This document shows positions 33,678-42,541 of a DNA stretch of 47,119 bases, piece by piece. The DNA comes from Bacteroidota bacterium (GTDB lineage: Bacteria; Bacteroidota; Bacteroidia; Flavobacteriales_F; PHOS-HE28), in NCBI GenBank assembly GCA_018267065.1, contig JAFDZG010000100.1, forward strand, positions 1-47,119, given 5' to 3'. Position 1 is the first letter of the stretch; every line of letters starts with the position of its first letter. The position numbers and the translations under genes are program-made. The notes under the pieces were generated by a model. That model made no database searches. It was given only the letters and a program-made list of their open reading frames with translations, and was not told where the DNA came from.

Positions 33678-34787
33678 CTAATTCAGGGCGTACATTTTTC
33701 CCGGCAGGCTGCGCACCACACCGTTGAATTCCAGGTTGAGCAGCAGCCCGGCCGCTTTGTGCTGCGGCATCTTGCTGCGGTGGCACAGTGTGTCAATGTC
33801 GATCTTGCCCTGCATGCGGATCGCGTCCACCAGCACTTGTTCATCGGGCAGCAATTCGGTGAAAAGCGCAGCTTGGGCGGGAGTCTTTTTCTTGGCTTGG
33901 GGCAACCATTCCATCAACTTCAGTACATCCTCCGCGCAGGTCACCAAGTGTGCTTTATTCTGCTGGATCAACCGGTTGCAGCCAATGCTGCGCGCATCCG
34001 AGGGCCTGCCGGGGAAAGCCATCACCTCGCGGTCGTAGCTGTCGGCGATGTCGGCCGTGATCAATGAACCGCCCTTGGGCCCGCTTTCCACCACGATGGT
34101 GCAATCGGACAAACCTGCGATCACCCGGTTGCGCGCCGGGAAGTTGCCCGGTGCAAAGGGCGAACCGCTGGTGAGTTCGCTCACCAAGGCGCCCTGTCCG
34201 CACATTTCCTTCGCCGTTGCGGCATGTTCACCTGGATAAATGCGGTCCAGCCCGTGCGCCACGCAGCCAATGGTGGGCAGGCCGCAGCGGAGCGCCGTGC
34301 GGTGCGCGGTGATGTCGATGCCATATGCCAGGCCGCTGACGATGGAGGCGCCGCTGGCGGCGACCCCCTCCACCAGTTCCTCGCAAAGTTTTTTTCCGTT
34401 CTCGGTGGGGCTGCGCGTGCCCACGATGGACAAGCTCCGCGGCGGGTCCAGTTCGGCATTGCCGCGCACGAACAGCAACACCGGTGCATCCATGCATTGC
34501 CGCAGGCGTGCAGGGTAGCCGGCGTCCAGGTAGAACAGTGCGCGGAGCTTGTTCTTGCGGATGAAGCCAAGTTCTTTCTCGGCATCCTTGATCACTTGTG
34601 AGCCCAGGATGGAGGCGGCCAGCACGGGGCCGATCCCGGGCACCTTCCGCAGGGAACGCCGCAAGGCCTTGTCCATGAAAAGCGGCTCCACGCCGCCGCA
34701 GTATGCCACCAGATTGCGGGCGTTCACCGGCCCGATGCCTTTGAGCAGGGAAAGGGCGATGCGGTGGATCAAGTCCTGGTCATTCAT
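33678..34787 (-). CDS. dprA: DNA-protecting protein DprA
   Basis: A 369-residue protein of normal DprA length. It has an N-terminal helix-hairpin-helix/SAM-like region (LKGIGPVNARNLVAY and VPGIGPVLAASIL). The Rossmann-fold DNA-binding core follows, with SIVGTRSPTENG, IVSGLAYGIDITAHRTAL, SGSPFAPGNFPARNRVIAG and ESGPKGGSLITA. The C-terminal winged helix is at about residues 305-369. DprA binds incoming single-stranded DNA and loads RecA during transformation. The start at 34787 lies 39 nt from the divergent TonB receptor start, so the two promoters must overlap. Confidence 0.96.
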   Translation of the reverse strand: MNDQDLIHRIALSLLKGIGPVNARNLVAYCGGVEPLFMDKALRRSLRKVPGIGPVLAASILGSQVIKDAEKELGFIRKNKLRALFYLDAGYPARLRQCMDAPVLLFVRGNAELDPPRSLSIVGTRSPTENGKKLCEELVEGVAASGASIVSGLAYGIDITAHRTALRCGLPTIGCVAHGLDRIYPGEHAATAKEMCGQGALVSELTSGSPFAPGNFPARNRVIAGLSDCTIVVESGPKGGSLITADIADSYDREVMAFPGRPSDARSIGCNRLIQQNKAHLVTCAEDVLKLMEWLPQAKKKTPAQAALFTELLPDEQVLVDAIRMQGKIDIDTLCHRSKMPQHKAAGLLLNLEFNGVVRSLPGKMYALN

Positions 34788-34807
34788 TGAGGGCAGGGGG
34801 CGATCGC

Positions 34808-34815
34808 TACTTTCG
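34808..34815 (+). promoter_or_regulatory. Candidate -7 element before the TonB receptor (TActTTCG)
   Basis: TACTTTCG, the TTCG form of the Bacteroidota -7 element, ends only 10 nt before the ATG at 34826. If used, the mRNA leader would be only a few nucleotides long. Confidence 0.4.
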
Positions 34816-34825
34816 CCGTCATCGC

Positions 34826-37246
34826 ATGATGCCCAAAGTAAGCGCCCGGAAGCTTTCCCTGTTCACGGCCATCGCCTTGGCCTCTTTGCGCATCAGCGCC
34901 CAATCACCGGGCAGTGGCCGGGTGGAGGGTACCGTGCGCGATGCTACGGACCACAGCCCCATGCCCGGGGTGAGCGTAACGTTCGGAAAGGGATCGGACG
35001 CCACCACGGATGATAGCGGCCACTATGCGGTAACTGTTCCGGCAGGAGTGCGCGAAGGCATTTTCAGGTTCATCGGCTACGCGGACCTGAAGTTGCCGGT
35101 GACCGTGCTGCCGGAAGCCACGGCCAAGCTGGATGCGGACATGCACGCCTCCACCTCGCAATTGGACATGGTGGTGGTAAGTGCCAGCAAGTTTGAGCAG
35201 CGGGTGGGCGAGGTGACGCAATCGCTGAGCGTGCTGCCAGCGGCGATCATTCGGGAAAAAAACAGCACCTCATTGGACCAAGCGCTGGACCAGGTGCCCG
35301 GCATTGTGGTGATTGATGAAGACCCGCAGATCCGCGCCGGCAGCGGCTTCAGCTACGGTGCGGGCAGCCGGGTGCTGGTGCTCATGGACGCCATGCCCAT
35401 CCTCAGCGGTGACATCGGCAGGCCCAACTGGACCTTCCTGCCCACGGAGAACGTGGAACAGGTGGAAGTGATCAAGGGCGCCAGCAGCGTGCTTTACGGA
35501 AGCGCGGCACTCAGCGGCGTGATCAATGTGCGCACCGCGTGGCCGGGGGCATCGCCCTCCACCAGGGCCACCGTCTTCGGCGGCATGTACGACACGCCGG
35601 GGAACGCACCTTCAAAGTGGTGGGGCGCAAGCCCGCCGTTGACCACCGGGGCCAGCTTCATGCATGGGCAGCGGTTCAAGAAGTTCGACCTGGTGATCGG
35701 GGGCAATGTCTTCGGCGATCAAGGCTACGTGGGGCCGGAACGCGTTCCTCCTGACACCTTGGTGAAAGACCCGTACCGCCTCGGCAATGGTGGCTATGAC
35801 CACCGGGCACGCTTCAACTTTGCCACGCGTTGGCGCAACCAGAAGCTCAAGGGCCTGATGTACGGCCTGAACGGCAACGTGATGAAAAGCCACAGCACCA
35901 GCGTGTTCCTGTGGGACAACTTGAACGAAGGACTGTACCGGCCGTTGCCGGGCACCATGACCACCACGGACGGCACGCAATACTACCTGGACCCGTTCGT
36001 GGCCTATACCGGGCCGAAGGGTACGCGCCACAACCTGCGCGGGCGCTGGTTCCACCAACAGTTCAACAACAACAACGACCAGAGCAACGGCAACGACATG
36101 CTCTACGGGGAGTACCAAGTACAACAGCGGTTCCACCTGTTCGGTGAAACGGTGGTGACCGCGGGGGTCACGGGCCAGCAGGTACACAGCCGCGCCGTGC
36201 TTTACAGCGGCGGCCCCAATGCCGACGGCAACAATACGGCCACCAACTTGGCGGGATACCTGCAATTGGACAAGAAATTCATGGACCGGTTGATGGTGAG
36301 CGCCGGTGTGCGGTACGAAAAGTTCGTGGTGAACGAATTGGAGCAGGAAGAACCGGTGCTGCGTGCGGGCGCCACTTACCAACTTTTTCAAGGCACGTAC
36401 CTGCGGGCCAGCTACGGCCAGGGATTCCGCTTCCCCACCATCGGCGAGCGCTACATACGCACCTCGGTCGGTTCCCTGCACATATACCCGAATGCGGAGC
36501 TGCAGCCGGAGACCAGCGTGAACATGGAGGGTGGCGTGAAGCAGGGTTTCAAGATCGGCGGGTTCACGGGCTATGTGGACCTGGTAGCCTTCCGGCAGGA
36601 TTTTGAGCACTACGTGGAGTTCACTTTTGGGCAATGGGGCGAGGACCGGTCATTTGCCAACCTGCTCGGCTTCGGTTTCAAGAGCATCAATACCGGCGGG
36701 GCGCGGATCACGGGCACCGAGCTGGAAGTTGCCGGGAAGGGAAACGTGGGCCCGGTGGAGCTGCGCCTTCTCCTGGGATACACGCACACCCTGCCCGTAA
36801 GCACCACCCCGGAGGAAGCATACGGCTATTCGGTGAGCACCACGGGGCAAGCACAGCCGGTGAGCTACCTCTCCACCAGTTCCTACACCAAGGACGACAT
36901 CCTGAAATTCCGTGTGCAAGACCTGTTCCGCAGCGATGTGGGCGCCACCTGCAAGCGGTTTTCCGGGGGCGTCAGCTTCCGGTACAACAGCCATGTGCGC
37001 AACATCGACGAGGCCTTCATAGAATTTGAGAAGATGGGCGTGCTTGGCGACATCGGCATTGAAGAATGGATGGCCGCGCACACCACCGGTGATTGGATCA
37101 CGGATGTCCGGATCGGCTATGCGCTCACTGAACAGCTTAAAGCCTCGTTCCTGGTGAACAACCTCAGCAACGAAGTATATGCCATCCGGCCAATGTCCAT
37201 TGAGGCACCCAGAAACTTCCAGGTGCGCTTGGCCTACACGCTTTGA
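34826..37246 (+). CDS. TonB-dependent outer-membrane receptor
   Basis: An 806-residue protein. A signal peptide (LSLFTAIALASLRISAQ) is followed by a carboxypeptidase-regulatory-like beta domain (VEGTVRDATDHSPMPGVSVT to about residue 105). Then come a TonB-box-like stretch MVVVSASKFEQ, a plug domain (SLDQALDQVPGIVVIDEDPQ to GASSVLYGSAALSGVINV), and a 22-strand-type barrel ending FQVRLAYTL. The substrate is not evident; it lies beside kdsB and no SusD partner is present, so it is not a classical SusCD pair. Two ATG codons at 34826 and 34829 are possible starts. An earlier frame opening at 34787 would read into the dprA start region and is rejected. Confidence 0.92.
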   Translation: MMPKVSARKLSLFTAIALASLRISAQSPGSGRVEGTVRDATDHSPMPGVSVTFGKGSDATTDDSGHYAVTVPAGVREGIFRFIGYADLKLPVTVLPEATAKLDADMHASTSQLDMVVVSASKFEQRVGEVTQSLSVLPAAIIREKNSTSLDQALDQVPGIVVIDEDPQIRAGSGFSYGAGSRVLVLMDAMPILSGDIGRPNWTFLPTENVEQVEVIKGASSVLYGSAALSGVINVRTAWPGASPSTRATVFGGMYDTPGNAPSKWWGASPPLTTGASFMHGQRFKKFDLVIGGNVFGDQGYVGPERVPPDTLVKDPYRLGNGGYDHRARFNFATRWRNQKLKGLMYGLNGNVMKSHSTSVFLWDNLNEGLYRPLPGTMTTTDGTQYYLDPFVAYTGPKGTRHNLRGRWFHQQFNNNNDQSNGNDMLYGEYQVQQRFHLFGETVVTAGVTGQQVHSRAVLYSGGPNADGNNTATNLAGYLQLDKKFMDRLMVSAGVRYEKFVVNELEQEEPVLRAGATYQLFQGTYLRASYGQGFRFPTIGERYIRTSVGSLHIYPNAELQPETSVNMEGGVKQGFKIGGFTGYVDLVAFRQDFEHYVEFTFGQWGEDRSFANLLGFGFKSINTGGARITGTELEVAGKGNVGPVELRLLLGYTHTLPVSTTPEEAYGYSVSTTGQAQPVSYLSTSSYTKDDILKFRVQDLFRSDVGATCKRFSGGVSFRYNSHVRNIDEAFIEFEKMGVLGDIGIEEWMAAHTTGDWITDVRIGYALTEQLKASFLVNNLSNEVYAIRPMSIEAPRNFQVRLAYTL

Positions 37247-37248
37247 TC

Positions 37249-38016
37249 ATGGCACAGCGCATCCTTGGCATTATTCCGGCGCGGTACGCCAGCAGCCGCT
37301 TGCCCGGCAAGCCATTGCTGGACATCCGCGGCAAAAGCATGGTGCAGCGCGTGGTGGAGCGCGCAACAAGCACTGCCGGGCTGGTGGATGTGCTGGTGGC
37401 CACGGACGACCAACGCATCGTGGACCACGTGCATGCGTTTGGAGGCAAGGCGGTGATGACCTCCGCGGCACACGCAAGCGGTACGGACCGCTGCCTTGAG
37501 GCGCTGGAAAAGTCGGGCATTGCGGGGATCACCGGCGTGGTGAACATCCAGGGAGACGAGCCGTTCATCGCCCCGCAACAGATCGATGAGGTTTGCGCCT
37601 GCCTGGCCCAACCGGATACATCCATTGCCACCCTGGCGCAAGTGGTAACCGATGATCGCGACCTGGATGAGCCTGGGGAAGTCCTCATCACGGTAGATGT
37701 CCGCATGAACGCGCTCTATTTCAGCCGCGCCGCGATCCCATTTCTGCGCAACCCCGCGAATGGCCCGCGCCACGCACAGTTCCGCTACTTGAAGCATGTG
37801 GGGCTCTACGCCTATTCCACGGAAGCCTTGCGGCAGATCGTGGCGCTGCCTGCGTCATCGTTGGAAATGGCGGAATCCTTGGAGCAACTGCGCTGGATCG
37901 AGAACGGTTTCCGCGTACGCGTGGGCCTCACGGCGCACCCTTCCTTCTGCGTGGACACGCCTGCGGACCTGGAAGAGGCACGGCGGGTTGCTGCTGCCAT
38001 GGACAAAATTCCCTGA
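37249..38016 (+). CDS. kdsB: 3-deoxy-manno-octulosonate cytidylyltransferase
   Basis: A 255-residue KdsB with the nucleotide-binding motif IIPARYASSRLPGKPLLDI at the N-terminus, the VATDDQRIVDHV block, the NIQGDEPFI motif and RHAQFRYLKHVGLYAYS in the C-terminal half. It activates Kdo as CMP-Kdo for lipopolysaccharide inner-core synthesis. The ATG at 37249 follows the receptor stop by 2 nt, so the two genes may be co-transcribed. A GT9 heptosyltransferase for the LPS core lies 4 kb downstream. Confidence 0.95.
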   Translation: MAQRILGIIPARYASSRLPGKPLLDIRGKSMVQRVVERATSTAGLVDVLVATDDQRIVDHVHAFGGKAVMTSAAHASGTDRCLEALEKSGIAGITGVVNIQGDEPFIAPQQIDEVCACLAQPDTSIATLAQVVTDDRDLDEPGEVLITVDVRMNALYFSRAAIPFLRNPANGPRHAQFRYLKHVGLYAYSTEALRQIVALPASSLEMAESLEQLRWIENGFRVRVGLTAHPSFCVDTPADLEEARRVAAAMDKIP

Positions 38017-38111
38017 CCTTGTGCCTGCCGGCCGTCCGATCATTTGGCGCAGCCTCCTGCCCCATGGCCCGAACAAATGCACCGCAAGAGGCAACCTTTC
38101 GCGGCCTTCCT

Positions 38112-38119
38112 TAGTTTTG
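38112..38119 (+). promoter_or_regulatory. Candidate -7 element (TAgtTTTG)
   Basis: An exact TAnnTTTG match followed by G, ending 10 nt before the ATG at 38130. A nearly leaderless transcript would result. Confidence 0.5.
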
Positions 38120-38129
38120 GGCCTTGGGC

Positions 38130-39173
38130 ATGGCGCTGGAACACCACTTACATTTCCTGCTCTTTGAGCACGACTGCGTGATCCTGCCGGGTTTTGGCGG
38201 GTTCCTGGTGCACTACCGTCCGGCCCGCTTGGACCAACAGCGCAACTTGATCCACCCGCCCTCCAAGGAGCTCAGCTTCAACCGGCATTTGGTGCGGCAG
38301 GATGGTTTGCTGATCGACCGCTTGGTGACCCGGGAAGGGTTTGATTTCAATGCGGCGAAGCTCCGCGTGGAAGAGGAATTGTCAGGATGGAGAACTCTTT
38401 TGCAGCGCGATGGCCGATTGGAATTGCCACGCATCGGCACATTTTTCCGGGGCGCGGAGAACCAGCTCCAATTTGAACCGGACCGGAGGGTGAACTACCT
38501 CAAGGATGCCTATGGCCTGAGGCCGGTGGCGGCCGTGCCTGCGGTGAAACAAATGCGCCAAACACCGGTGGTTGCCGATGTTGGGCAAGCTGACGGGCCT
38601 TCGCGGCGGGCCGGGGTGCGCATTCCCGGATGGCTCGCGGCGGCGGCAAGCATTACGATCCTGGTAACGGGGGCCACCTGGTGGATGGTTGGAAGCAACG
38701 GCATGTCCACCTTGGGCGGGTTCGATATGGGCCGCGCGGCAGAGGCTGCGCTATACGTACCTCCGCCCGTTCCTCCCAGCTTCAGCACCAGCCCGGTTGA
38801 AGCATCCGTTTGGACGGCACCGAAAGACCTGTACGGCATCCATGCACAGCCCATCGCAGGCCCGGGTTCGCCCATGGTTGCGGTGAATTTGGGCCAGGCC
38901 CCGGTAAAGGCGGTGCCGGAAAGCACCGCCGTGGTGACACCATCCCCGGGGCCGCGGTTCCACATCATCGGCGGCTGCTTCCTGGAAAAGGAAAATGCCG
39001 ACCGCTTTGTTTCCGAACTGCAGGCCAAAGGATTTGCCGCCACGCTGGTGGACCGCAAGGGCGGCCTGTACCGCGTGGCCTACGGCAGCTACCCCCAGCG
39101 TGAAATGGCGCTGGAAGCGTTGAACGCCGTGCGCAAGGAGGAGGCGCCACAGGCCTGGCTGCTGGTGAAATGA
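38130..39173 (+). CDS. HU-CCDC81-like and SPOR domain membrane protein
   Basis: A 347-residue protein. Residues 1 to about 130 form two HU/CCDC81-like bacterial domains (FEHDCVILPGFGGFLVHY and GRLELPRIGTFFRG segments). A transmembrane helix lies at about 170-190 (WLAAAASITILVTGATWWMV). The C-terminal SPOR domain covers the last ~75 residues (FHIIGGCFLEKENADRFV to AWLLVK). SPOR domains bind denuded peptidoglycan at division sites. The combination suggests a protein tied to the inner membrane that links a cytoplasmic HU-like domain to the periplasmic wall, but its role is unknown. A TTG start at 38124 is possible; ATG at 38130 is preferred. Confidence 0.85.
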   Translation: MALEHHLHFLLFEHDCVILPGFGGFLVHYRPARLDQQRNLIHPPSKELSFNRHLVRQDGLLIDRLVTREGFDFNAAKLRVEEELSGWRTLLQRDGRLELPRIGTFFRGAENQLQFEPDRRVNYLKDAYGLRPVAAVPAVKQMRQTPVVADVGQADGPSRRAGVRIPGWLAAAASITILVTGATWWMVGSNGMSTLGGFDMGRAAEAALYVPPPVPPSFSTSPVEASVWTAPKDLYGIHAQPIAGPGSPMVAVNLGQAPVKAVPESTAVVTPSPGPRFHIIGGCFLEKENADRFVSELQAKGFAATLVDRKGGLYRVAYGSYPQREMALEALNAVRKEEAPQAWLLVK

Positions 39174-39226
39174 TCACGGCACCGTGAGGCACGGATGTTG
39201 GAACAAACCCTTCACAACCTTAAAGA

Positions 39227-39874
39227 ATGAAAAGCCTTTTTGCGGCCCTCGCATTGTCATGCATCACATTCAGTACGGCTGGGCAAGTGGTCCTTGTCCC
39301 TCCGGCCAAAACCATCAGCACCGGCAAGGCAGAGGTGAGCTGCCTGGCCATCGCGCCCAAGGGCGATCGCATCCTTGTGGGCACCAGCAAGGGCGCGGAA
39401 TTGTTTGACATTGAAAAAGGCAAGCGCGTGACCAGCTTCCCCTACGATGAGGACGGGAGCACGGCCGTGTACTACGCGGCATTCAATGAGAACGGCGAGT
39501 ATGTTGTGCTCATCGGTTTTGCCGGCACCCGCGAGGTGTGGGATGTGAAGACAGGCAAGCAGGACAAAATGATCGCGCGCTACAAATGGATCCCGGACGC
39601 CATCCGCACGCGCGAGCTTGGCTTGAAGAAAGGCAACTCGGACTTTGACCGGTTCTACCAGCAATCGGAAGCCGAGCACAATGGGATCACCGCGCGTGCC
39701 GGGAAGAACGGCGATGTGGTGTTCATTGATGCCGACGGCAATGCCGTGCAAAACTTGACCTACCCGGAGAACAAGGACCAGCACCACCTCGCGCCCTGCC
39801 TGTTCCACGAGGGGTGGTTCATCACGGGCACGGACAACGGCCGCGTGCTTTTCTACGACCTGGCCAAGCGCTGA
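39227..39874 (+). CDS. Secreted beta-propeller-like protein, function unknown
   Basis: A 215-residue protein with a signal peptide (MKSLFAALALSCITFSTAGQ) and WD40-like repeats. Blades can be seen at VSCLAIAPKGDRILVGTSKG, YYAAFNENGEYVVLIGF and the C-terminal GWFITGTDNGRVLFYDL. The length allows only about four blades, fewer than a closed seven-bladed propeller, so it may be partial, or it may pair with another protein. It has no type IX sorting domain. Its end overlaps the convergent peroxiredoxin gene by 22 nt. I cannot assign a function. Confidence 0.75.
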   Translation: MKSLFAALALSCITFSTAGQVVLVPPAKTISTGKAEVSCLAIAPKGDRILVGTSKGAELFDIEKGKRVTSFPYDEDGSTAVYYAAFNENGEYVVLIGFAGTREVWDVKTGKQDKMIARYKWIPDAIRTRELGLKKGNSDFDRFYQQSEAEHNGITARAGKNGDVVFIDADGNAVQNLTYPENKDQHHLAPCLFHEGWFITGTDNGRVLFYDLAKR

Positions 39875-40314
39875 TCACGCAATGCGGCCAGTGCGCCGCG
39901 CACGTGCTTGGATGCCAACAGCCGGTTGCTGATGGCGGAGCGGATCACGCCGCTGCCATCGATCACGAACGTGGCGCGCTGCTTCAAGCCCATGAAATCC
40001 TTCAGGCCGAAAGCCCGGTAGGCCGCGCCAGCGGGATCGCTCAGCAACCTGAAAGGCAACCAGTGGTGCTCCGCAAAAATCGAGTGTGATCCCGGCGGGT
40101 CCGCGCTGATGCCGATCACCATGGCACCGAGTTCAAGGAAAGCGGCATGCGCATCGCGGAACAGGCATGCCTCCTTGGTGCAGATCCAAGTGTCATCCTT
40201 TGGGTAGAAATAGATCACCAACGGGCCTTTCCCCAGGAGCGAAAAAAGGCGAACGGAACTGCCATGCCCGTCCGTCAGCGCCACATCAGGCACCGGGCTT
40301 CCCTTTCTGAGCAT
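39853..40314 (-). CDS. Peroxiredoxin (BCP/AhpC-TSA type)
   Basis: A 153-residue peroxiredoxin with the motif YFYPKDDTWICTKEACLF. The peroxidatic cysteine is Cys45 and a second cysteine is at position 50, the five-residue spacing seen in BCP-type peroxiredoxins. It reduces hydroperoxides using a thiol donor. The start at 40314 gives the family N-terminus (MLRKGSPVPDVAL). The first 29 nt overlap the end of hemJ on the same strand, so translation is probably coupled. An upstream in-frame ATG at 40398 lies inside hemJ and is rejected. Confidence 0.92.
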   Translation of the reverse strand: MLRKGSPVPDVALTDGHGSSVRLFSLLGKGPLVIYFYPKDDTWICTKEACLFRDAHAAFLELGAMVIGISADPPGSHSIFAEHHWLPFRLLSDPAGAAYRAFGLKDFMGLKQRATFVIDGSGVIRSAISNRLLASKHVRGALAALRDQRLARS

Positions 40315-40858
40315 CCTTTGCGGCGGGCTCCTTGGCCCCAATTGCCTTGATGGCCGTGAACAAGAGCAGGGCGAGCACCAGCAGGCCCAGCACGCCAATG
40401 TACCATTGCACGTCCTTGAAGGTGGAGAGGAACACGATGATCACAAGCAGCAGCACGGAGCACTGCGTCCATAGCCGCAATGAGAACACCGGCCAGACCT
40501 TTTCGCCCCTCCGCAGCCTGCCGTAGATCCGCTGGTCGAGCAGGTGGTAGGCGAACAGGAGCGCTGTGGCGCCGAGCTTGGCCTGCATCCACGGCGCCGT
40601 GAGCGTGCCCGGTTGCAGCCATACCATCCATGCGCCGGACCCGATCAAAAGCAGCAGGGACGGCCATGCCACCAAGTAGAGCAACTGCTGTTCCATCACC
40701 CCGTATTGTTTGGTGAGGATGGCGCGGTCCGGCTCCCAACGCGCCAGGGCCTGCCGGTGGAAAATGAACAGGCGCAGCAAGTAAAAGGTGCCCGCGAAAA
40801 ACGTGACCATGAAAATGAGGTGCAGCGCCACCAGCGCCGGATACCATGTGGGAAGCAT
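40286..40858 (-). CDS. hemJ: Protoporphyrinogen oxidase HemJ
   Basis: A 190-residue membrane protein with four to five transmembrane segments. The N-terminal signature LHLIFMVTFFAGTFYLLRLF contains His13 and Arg29, and His34 follows in FIFHRQ; conserved histidines of this family bind heme. Other family blocks are LITKQYGVMEQQLLYLVAWP (read as ILTKQYGVMEQQLLYL) and the SLRLWTQCSVLLLV region. HemJ oxidises protoporphyrinogen IX in heme synthesis. The start at 40858 gives MLPTWYPAL, the normal N-terminus. The C-terminus carries a Lys/Ala-rich tail (KEPAAKDAQKGKPGA). The peroxiredoxin gene follows with a 29-nt overlap. Confidence 0.88.
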   Translation of the reverse strand: MLPTWYPALVALHLIFMVTFFAGTFYLLRLFIFHRQALARWEPDRAILTKQYGVMEQQLLYLVAWPSLLLLIGSGAWMVWLQPGTLTAPWMQAKLGATALLFAYHLLDQRIYGRLRRGEKVWPVFSLRLWTQCSVLLLVIIVFLSTFKDVQWYIGVLGLLVLALLLFTAIKAIGAKEPAAKDAQKGKPGA

Positions 40859-40909
40859 GGGTGAAAGGTATTCACTCCGCAAGGGAACTTCCGGTCCGGG
40901 GGCCAAGGG

Positions 40910-40917
40910 TACCTTTG
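40910..40917 (+). promoter_or_regulatory. Candidate -7 element before the thioesterase (TAccTTTG)
   Basis: An exact TAnnTTTG match followed by C, 18 nt before the ATG at 40936, in the 77-nt gap divergent from hemJ. Confidence 0.55.
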
Positions 40918-40935
40918 CACCGCGAAAAACGGCAC

Positions 40936-41445
40936 ATGGAAGCAAAACCGACCACCATCAGCTACGTGGAGACCACCAACATGGTCCTGCCCAACGACAC
41001 CAATACCTTGGGCCATCTGTTCGGCGGGCAATTGTTGCGCTGGTTGGACATGACGTGCGCGATCAGCGCCGGGCGGCATGCCAACCGCATCTGCGTTACC
41101 GCTGCGGTGAACAATGTGAGCTTCGACGTGCCCATCAAACTGGGCGACCTGGTCATCATCAAATCGCATGTGAGCCGCACGTTCCGCACCAGCATGGAAG
41201 TATGGGCGGACGTTTGGACGGAGAACCAGTCCTCGCGCAAGCTCACCAAGTGCAACAGCGCCATTTACACCTTTGTGGCCGTGGGCCCGGATGGCAAACC
41301 GACGGAAATCCCCGCGGTGATCCCGGTAACGGACGAGGAAAAGGAACGCTACCAAAGCGCACTGCGCCGCAGGCAACTGCGCTTGGTGCTGGCCGGCAAG
41401 ATGAAGCCGGAGGAAGCGACCGAACTGCGGTCAATTTTCCCCTGA
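40936..41445 (+). CDS. Acyl-CoA thioesterase (hotdog fold, YciA/BFIT-like)
   Basis: A 169-residue hotdog-fold protein. Family motifs are LPNDTNTLGHLFGGQLLRW with the catalytic-type Asn/Asp and Gly-Gly-Gln turn, ISAGRHANRICVTAAV and FDVPIKLGDLVIIKSHV. It hydrolyses acyl-CoA to free fatty acid and CoA; chain-length preference cannot be read. The C-terminal part (residues 120-169) is a helical tail rich in charged residues. An earlier in-frame ATG at 40846 overlaps hemJ and is rejected. Its last 15 nt overlap the convergent GT9 gene. Confidence 0.9.
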   Translation: MEAKPTTISYVETTNMVLPNDTNTLGHLFGGQLLRWLDMTCAISAGRHANRICVTAAVNNVSFDVPIKLGDLVIIKSHVSRTFRTSMEVWADVWTENQSSRKLTKCNSAIYTFVAVGPDGKPTEIPAVIPVTDEEKERYQSALRRRQLRLVLAGKMKPEEATELRSIFP

Positions 41446-42441
41446 GGCAGCTGCTTCAGGTTGGCCCGCATGGGCCCGCTTGGCGATTTGCCCGAGGTCC
41501 TGCTTTTCCATGCAGCGGAAGTGGCCCTTGGGGCAGCGGTCGTAGCCGATCTTGGAGCATGGTCTGCAGTCCAACCCCTTCACCTCGCTGATGTGCACGC
41601 GCTCCGGATGTTGCGGGATGTAGGGCCCCATGCCGAATTCCGGCACGGTGTTGCCCCACACGCTCACCACGTTTTTCTTGAACGCACTGGCCACGTGCAT
41701 GGCACCGCTGTCATGGGCGATCACGCTGGAGGCCTGGCGGATCAATGAGGCCGAGCCCAGCAGGTCGTATTTCCCCGTTGCATCAAAGGCACGCGCGCCA
41801 ACGGCATTGGCAATGGCGCGGCCCACGGTCTTGTCATCCGGCCCGCCGATGATCACCATGGGCCCGCTGATCTGTTCCGCCAGTGCGATCAACTTATGCA
41901 GCGGCAGCCGCTTGGTAAAGTGGCCCGCACCGATGCACAAGGCGATGTATCCGTTGCGGTGCGTGGCGGGAAGCGTGGCGAGGTCGATCTCCTTCTCCTG
42001 CGGGATGAAGAGGTCCAAGCCTTGGCCGTCGTTCCTCACCCCCAGATGTTCCACGGTGCTTAGGTAGCGGTCCACGATGTGGATCCGGGGCAACCGGTCC
42101 TTTTTGAAATTGACGAGCAACCACTTTTCCCAATTTAACTTCGGGAAGCTCCTGGCTTTTGCGCCCAAGGCAAGTTTCACGCGGAGCGAGCGGGCGTTGT
42201 GGTGCAGGTCCACCACCAGGTCGAACTGCTCCTTCCTCAATGCCTTGATCACGGCGCCGAGGCTGTCCTGCAATCCGTGCGTGCGGTCCACATAGGGTGA
42301 ATCTTCAACCAAGGGAAGGAAACCCTCCTTGGTGAGGAAGTGGATCTCCGCACCCGGTACTTGCTGCTTGATGCAGCGCAGTACCGGCGAGGTGAGGATG
42401 ATGTCGCCGATGGAGCTGAAGCGAATGACGAGAACCTTCAT
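41431..42441 (-). CDS. GT9-family heptosyltransferase (LPS core)
   Basis: A 336-residue GT9 protein. Typical features are the start MKVLVIRFSSIGDIILTSPV, VDLHHNARSLRVK, the sugar-nucleotide region MVIIGGPDDKTVG and the catalytic-site block IAHDSGAMHVASAF followed by VVSVWGNTVPEFG. A cysteine-rich stretch near the end (DCRPCSKIGYDRCPKGHFRC) is common in Bacteroidota members. It probably adds heptose or a related sugar to the LPS core. An upstream in-frame opening at 42561 crosses the tatD promoter and is rejected. The convergent overlap with the thioesterase gene is 15 nt. Confidence 0.9.
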   Translation of the reverse strand: MKVLVIRFSSIGDIILTSPVLRCIKQQVPGAEIHFLTKEGFLPLVEDSPYVDRTHGLQDSLGAVIKALRKEQFDLVVDLHHNARSLRVKLALGAKARSFPKLNWEKWLLVNFKKDRLPRIHIVDRYLSTVEHLGVRNDGQGLDLFIPQEKEIDLATLPATHRNGYIALCIGAGHFTKRLPLHKLIALAEQISGPMVIIGGPDDKTVGRAIANAVGARAFDATGKYDLLGSASLIRQASSVIAHDSGAMHVASAFKKNVVSVWGNTVPEFGMGPYIPQHPERVHISEVKGLDCRPCSKIGYDRCPKGHFRCMEKQDLGQIAKRAHAGQPEAAASGEN

Positions 42442-42504
42442 GGAAGCGGGCGCGAAGGTACTTCCGGCCACAGCCCGCACAATCGTATTTTGGCTTGAAA
42501 CCCC

Positions 42505-42512
42505 GACCTTTG
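42505..42512 (+). promoter_or_regulatory. Weak -7-like element before tatD (GAccTTTG)
   Basis: GACCTTTG followed by C, 29 nt before the tatD ATG, in the divergent gap. It is the same octamer as before cysC, at nearly the same distance from the start codon. Confidence 0.35.
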
Positions 42513-42541
42513 CGCCGCCTTTGGCCACCGTTCGACCGAAA

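Noticed and set aside
39174-39187. 6-bp inverted repeat TCACGG/CCGTGA right after the HU/SPOR stop codon
   Set aside because: The stem is short, the loop is only 2 nt and no T run follows, so a terminator call is not supported.
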